From: SCQX01 sp035720945
GTDB taxonomy: Bacteria; Pseudomonadota; Gammaproteobacteria; Burkholderiales; Burkholderiaceae_B
NCBI GenBank assembly: GCA_035720945.1
Contig: DASTNK010000156.1
Location: 1-15,434, forward strand
DNA: 15,434 bases
Direction of reading: 5' to 3'
The position numbers and the translations under genes were made by a program. This document shows positions 14,309 through 15,434 of this stretch, one piece after another. The notes below the pieces were generated by a model. It saw only the letters and a list, made by a program, of their open reading frames with translations. It did no database searches and was not told the DNA's origin. Positions within the stretch are counted from its first letter, which is position 1. Each line of letters opens with the position of its first letter.

Positions 14309-15187
14309 TCATGCCGGGTTCAAGTTGCGCAGCGCCTGGATGCGGGCTGCGATCGGTGGGTGGGAGGCGAACAGGGACGCCGCGCCTCCGGCGGAAATGC
14401 CCGACGCTTCGAACGTCTTGGGCAGGTCGCCCGACTCCATGCCGCCAAGCCTGGCGAGGGCATGGATCATCGGGTCGCGCGAGCCCAGCAATCGGGCCGA
14501 GCCGGCGTCGGCGCGGTATTCGCGCAGGCGCGAGAACCAGGCAACAATGATGGAAGCCAGGATGCCGAAGACGATTTCGCAGACGATCACGCTCACGTAA
14601 TAGCCCGGACCCACGCCCCGCTCGTTCTTCAGCAGCACCCGGTCCACGAAATACCCGACGATGCGCGACAGGAACAGCACGAACGTGTTGACCACGCCTT
14701 GTATCAGCGTGAGCGTCACCATGTCGCCGTTGGCGACATGCGACATTTCGTGCCCCAGCACGGCGGTGATCTCTTCTTCGCTCATGCTCTCGAGCAAGCC
14801 CGTTGAAACGGCCACCAGCGCGTCGTTCTTGAAGGCGCCGGTCGCGAACGCATTGGGCGCGCCATCGTAGATGGCGACTTCCGGGTGGCCCACGCCGGCC
14901 CGATCGGCCAACTGATGCACCGTATCCACCAGCCACGCTTCGGTGGCGTTGGCGGGCGCGTGCGGGTCGATCACACGGGCGCCAGTGCTTTGTTTGGCCA
15001 TCCATTTGCTGATGAGCAGAGAAAAGATGGCGCCGGTGAATCCGACGATGGCGCAGAACACCAGCAATTGAGACAGGTTCAGGCCGTTCGCAGTGAGGAA
15101 ACGGCCGACGCCAAAGATGCTCATGACCACGCCGAGCACGAGCATGACGGCGAAGTTGGTCAGCAGGAACAGGACTATTCGTTTCAT
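14309..15187 (-). CDS. htpX: Membrane zinc metalloprotease HtpX
   Basis: HtpX is an M48-family inner-membrane protease that degrades misfolded membrane proteins alongside FtsH. The 292-residue product starts MKRIVLFLL. Two N-terminal membrane segments (about 4-25 and 38-60) are followed by the cytosolic catalytic motif HEMSH (146-150), which holds the zinc-binding histidines and catalytic Glu147. Two more membrane segments (about 160-180 and 197-218) precede the third zinc ligand Glu223 in REYRADAGS. The C-terminal SHPPIAARIQAL is typical. The start is set by AGGGGA (15197-15202, minus strand), 9 bases upstream; a start eight codons earlier would swallow this site. It is the first gene of a probable two-gene unit with the Na+/phosphate cotransporter and is divergent from a DMT transporter gene. 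Confidence 0.95.
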   Translation of the reverse strand: MKRIVLFLLTNFAVMLVLGVVMSIFGVGRFLTANGLNLSQLLVFCAIVGFTGAIFSLLISKWMAKQSTGARVIDPHAPANATEAWLVDTVHQLADRAGVGHPEVAIYDGAPNAFATGAFKNDALVAVSTGLLESMSEEEITAVLGHEMSHVANGDMVTLTLIQGVVNTFVLFLSRIVGYFVDRVLLKNERGVGPGYYVSVIVCEIVFGILASIIVAWFSRLREYRADAGSARLLGSRDPMIHALARLGGMESGDLPKTFEASGISAGGAASLFASHPPIAARIQALRNLNPA

Positions 15188-15321
15188 GGTGCGGGATCCC
15201 CTGATTCGCATGGGTGTCTGGCGCCGCGATCAACCGCGTGGAGATAGGGCCGTCAGACTCTGTAATTTGCAGAGTATAGTATCGGTTTTGCGGCCTTTTA
15301 TCCTGAATTCCGGTTGATCGC
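15188..15321. promoter_or_regulatory. Divergent promoter region htpX / DMT transporter
   Basis: This 134-base gap is the only clearly divergent intergenic space in the window. It contains an inverted repeat ACTCTG-N7-CAGAGT (15257-15275). Overlapping TATA-like boxes are TATAGT (15275-15280, + strand) and TATACT (15273-15278, minus strand). Closer to htpX, the minus strand has TTGATC (15228-15233) followed 12 bases later by ACCCAT (15210-15215), a weak match to a sigma-32 heat-shock promoter. Each element is tentative on its own. Confidence 0.35.
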
Positions 15322-15434
15322 ATGCAGTCTCTGTGGATGTTGTTGGCGTGTGCCATGTTCGCTGCCATGGGTGCCTGTGTGAAGGTGGCGTTCGACTATG
15401 GCGCGTCGCTCCCCGAGATCGTCCTGTTCCGGGG
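15322..15434 (+). CDS. DMT superfamily (EamA-type) transporter, 3' end outside window
   Basis: Only the first 37 complete codons are present; the frame is open to the right edge. The peptide starts MQSLWMLLACAMFAAMGACVK and ends with LPEIVLFRG. This is the pattern of the first membrane helix and start of the second in EamA/RhaT-type drug/metabolite transporters: a hydrophobic helix with a small-residue G.CVK exit, then the xEIVxFR motif. The substrate cannot be inferred. No strong Shine-Dalgarno is visible before the ATG. The gene is divergent from htpX and may use the TATAGT box at 15275-15280. Confidence 0.7.
   Translation, partial: MQSLWMLLACAMFAAMGACVKVAFDYGASLPEIVLFR

Noticed and set aside
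14256..15368. 370-codon open frame overlapping htpX in another minus-strand frame
   Set aside because: Arg/Ala/His-rich shadow product; htpX with HEMSH, membrane segments and Shine-Dalgarno explains the region.

Overview
The window is a gene-dense, GC-rich stretch of bacterial chromosome that encodes housekeeping functions on both strands. Its overall make-up suggests a betaproteobacterium of the order Burkholderiales, probably family Alcaligenaceae (the Bordetella/Castellaniella/Pusillimonas neighbourhood). This rests on the infB-rbfA-truB-typA gene order, the form of the IF2 N-terminal region, the PolA N-terminus (MKKTLLLVDGSSYLYRAYHA) and the strong GC bias at third codon positions. It is an inference from gene content, not from a database search. 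I see no tRNA, rRNA, CRISPR array, insertion sequence, prophage or toxin/defence gene.

Left block (2-5925, + strand): the distal part of a nusA/infB-type translation operon. infB (translation initiation factor IF2) enters the window already in progress. It is followed closely by rbfA (30S maturation factor), truB (tRNA pseudouridine-55 synthase) and typA/bipA (ribosome-associated GTPase), which overlaps truB by four bases. A clear Rho-independent terminator follows typA. All four genes act on ribosome assembly, tRNA maturation or translation initiation. Several small inverted repeats cluster at the rbfA/truB junction, including a perfect 14-bp hairpin inside the truB coding sequence.

Middle block (5984-9051): a lone short-chain dehydrogenase/reductase on + converges with only 8 bases of spacing on a - strand pair. 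That pair is gabD (succinate-semialdehyde dehydrogenase) and, upstream of it, a LOG-family nucleotide-monophosphate phosphoribohydrolase. The LOG gene is divergent from polA, and the two ATG start codons overlap each other inside one CATG, so each gene's control signals must lie in the other's coding region or within the few bases they share.

Right block (9050-15434): polA (complete three-domain DNA polymerase I) is followed by a dienelactone-hydrolase-family enzyme on +. These converge with a - strand pair, htpX (membrane zinc protease) followed by a Na+/phosphate cotransporter-family protein with a PhoU-like tail. Divergent from htpX, the first 37 codons of a DMT/EamA-type transporter run off the right edge.

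The region looks like ordinary core genome, and I found no candidate for a new multi-gene system. The most interesting observations are at sequence level: the truB intragenic hairpin, the zero-spacing divergent LOG/polA start, and the regulatory-looking htpX/transporter intergenic region.
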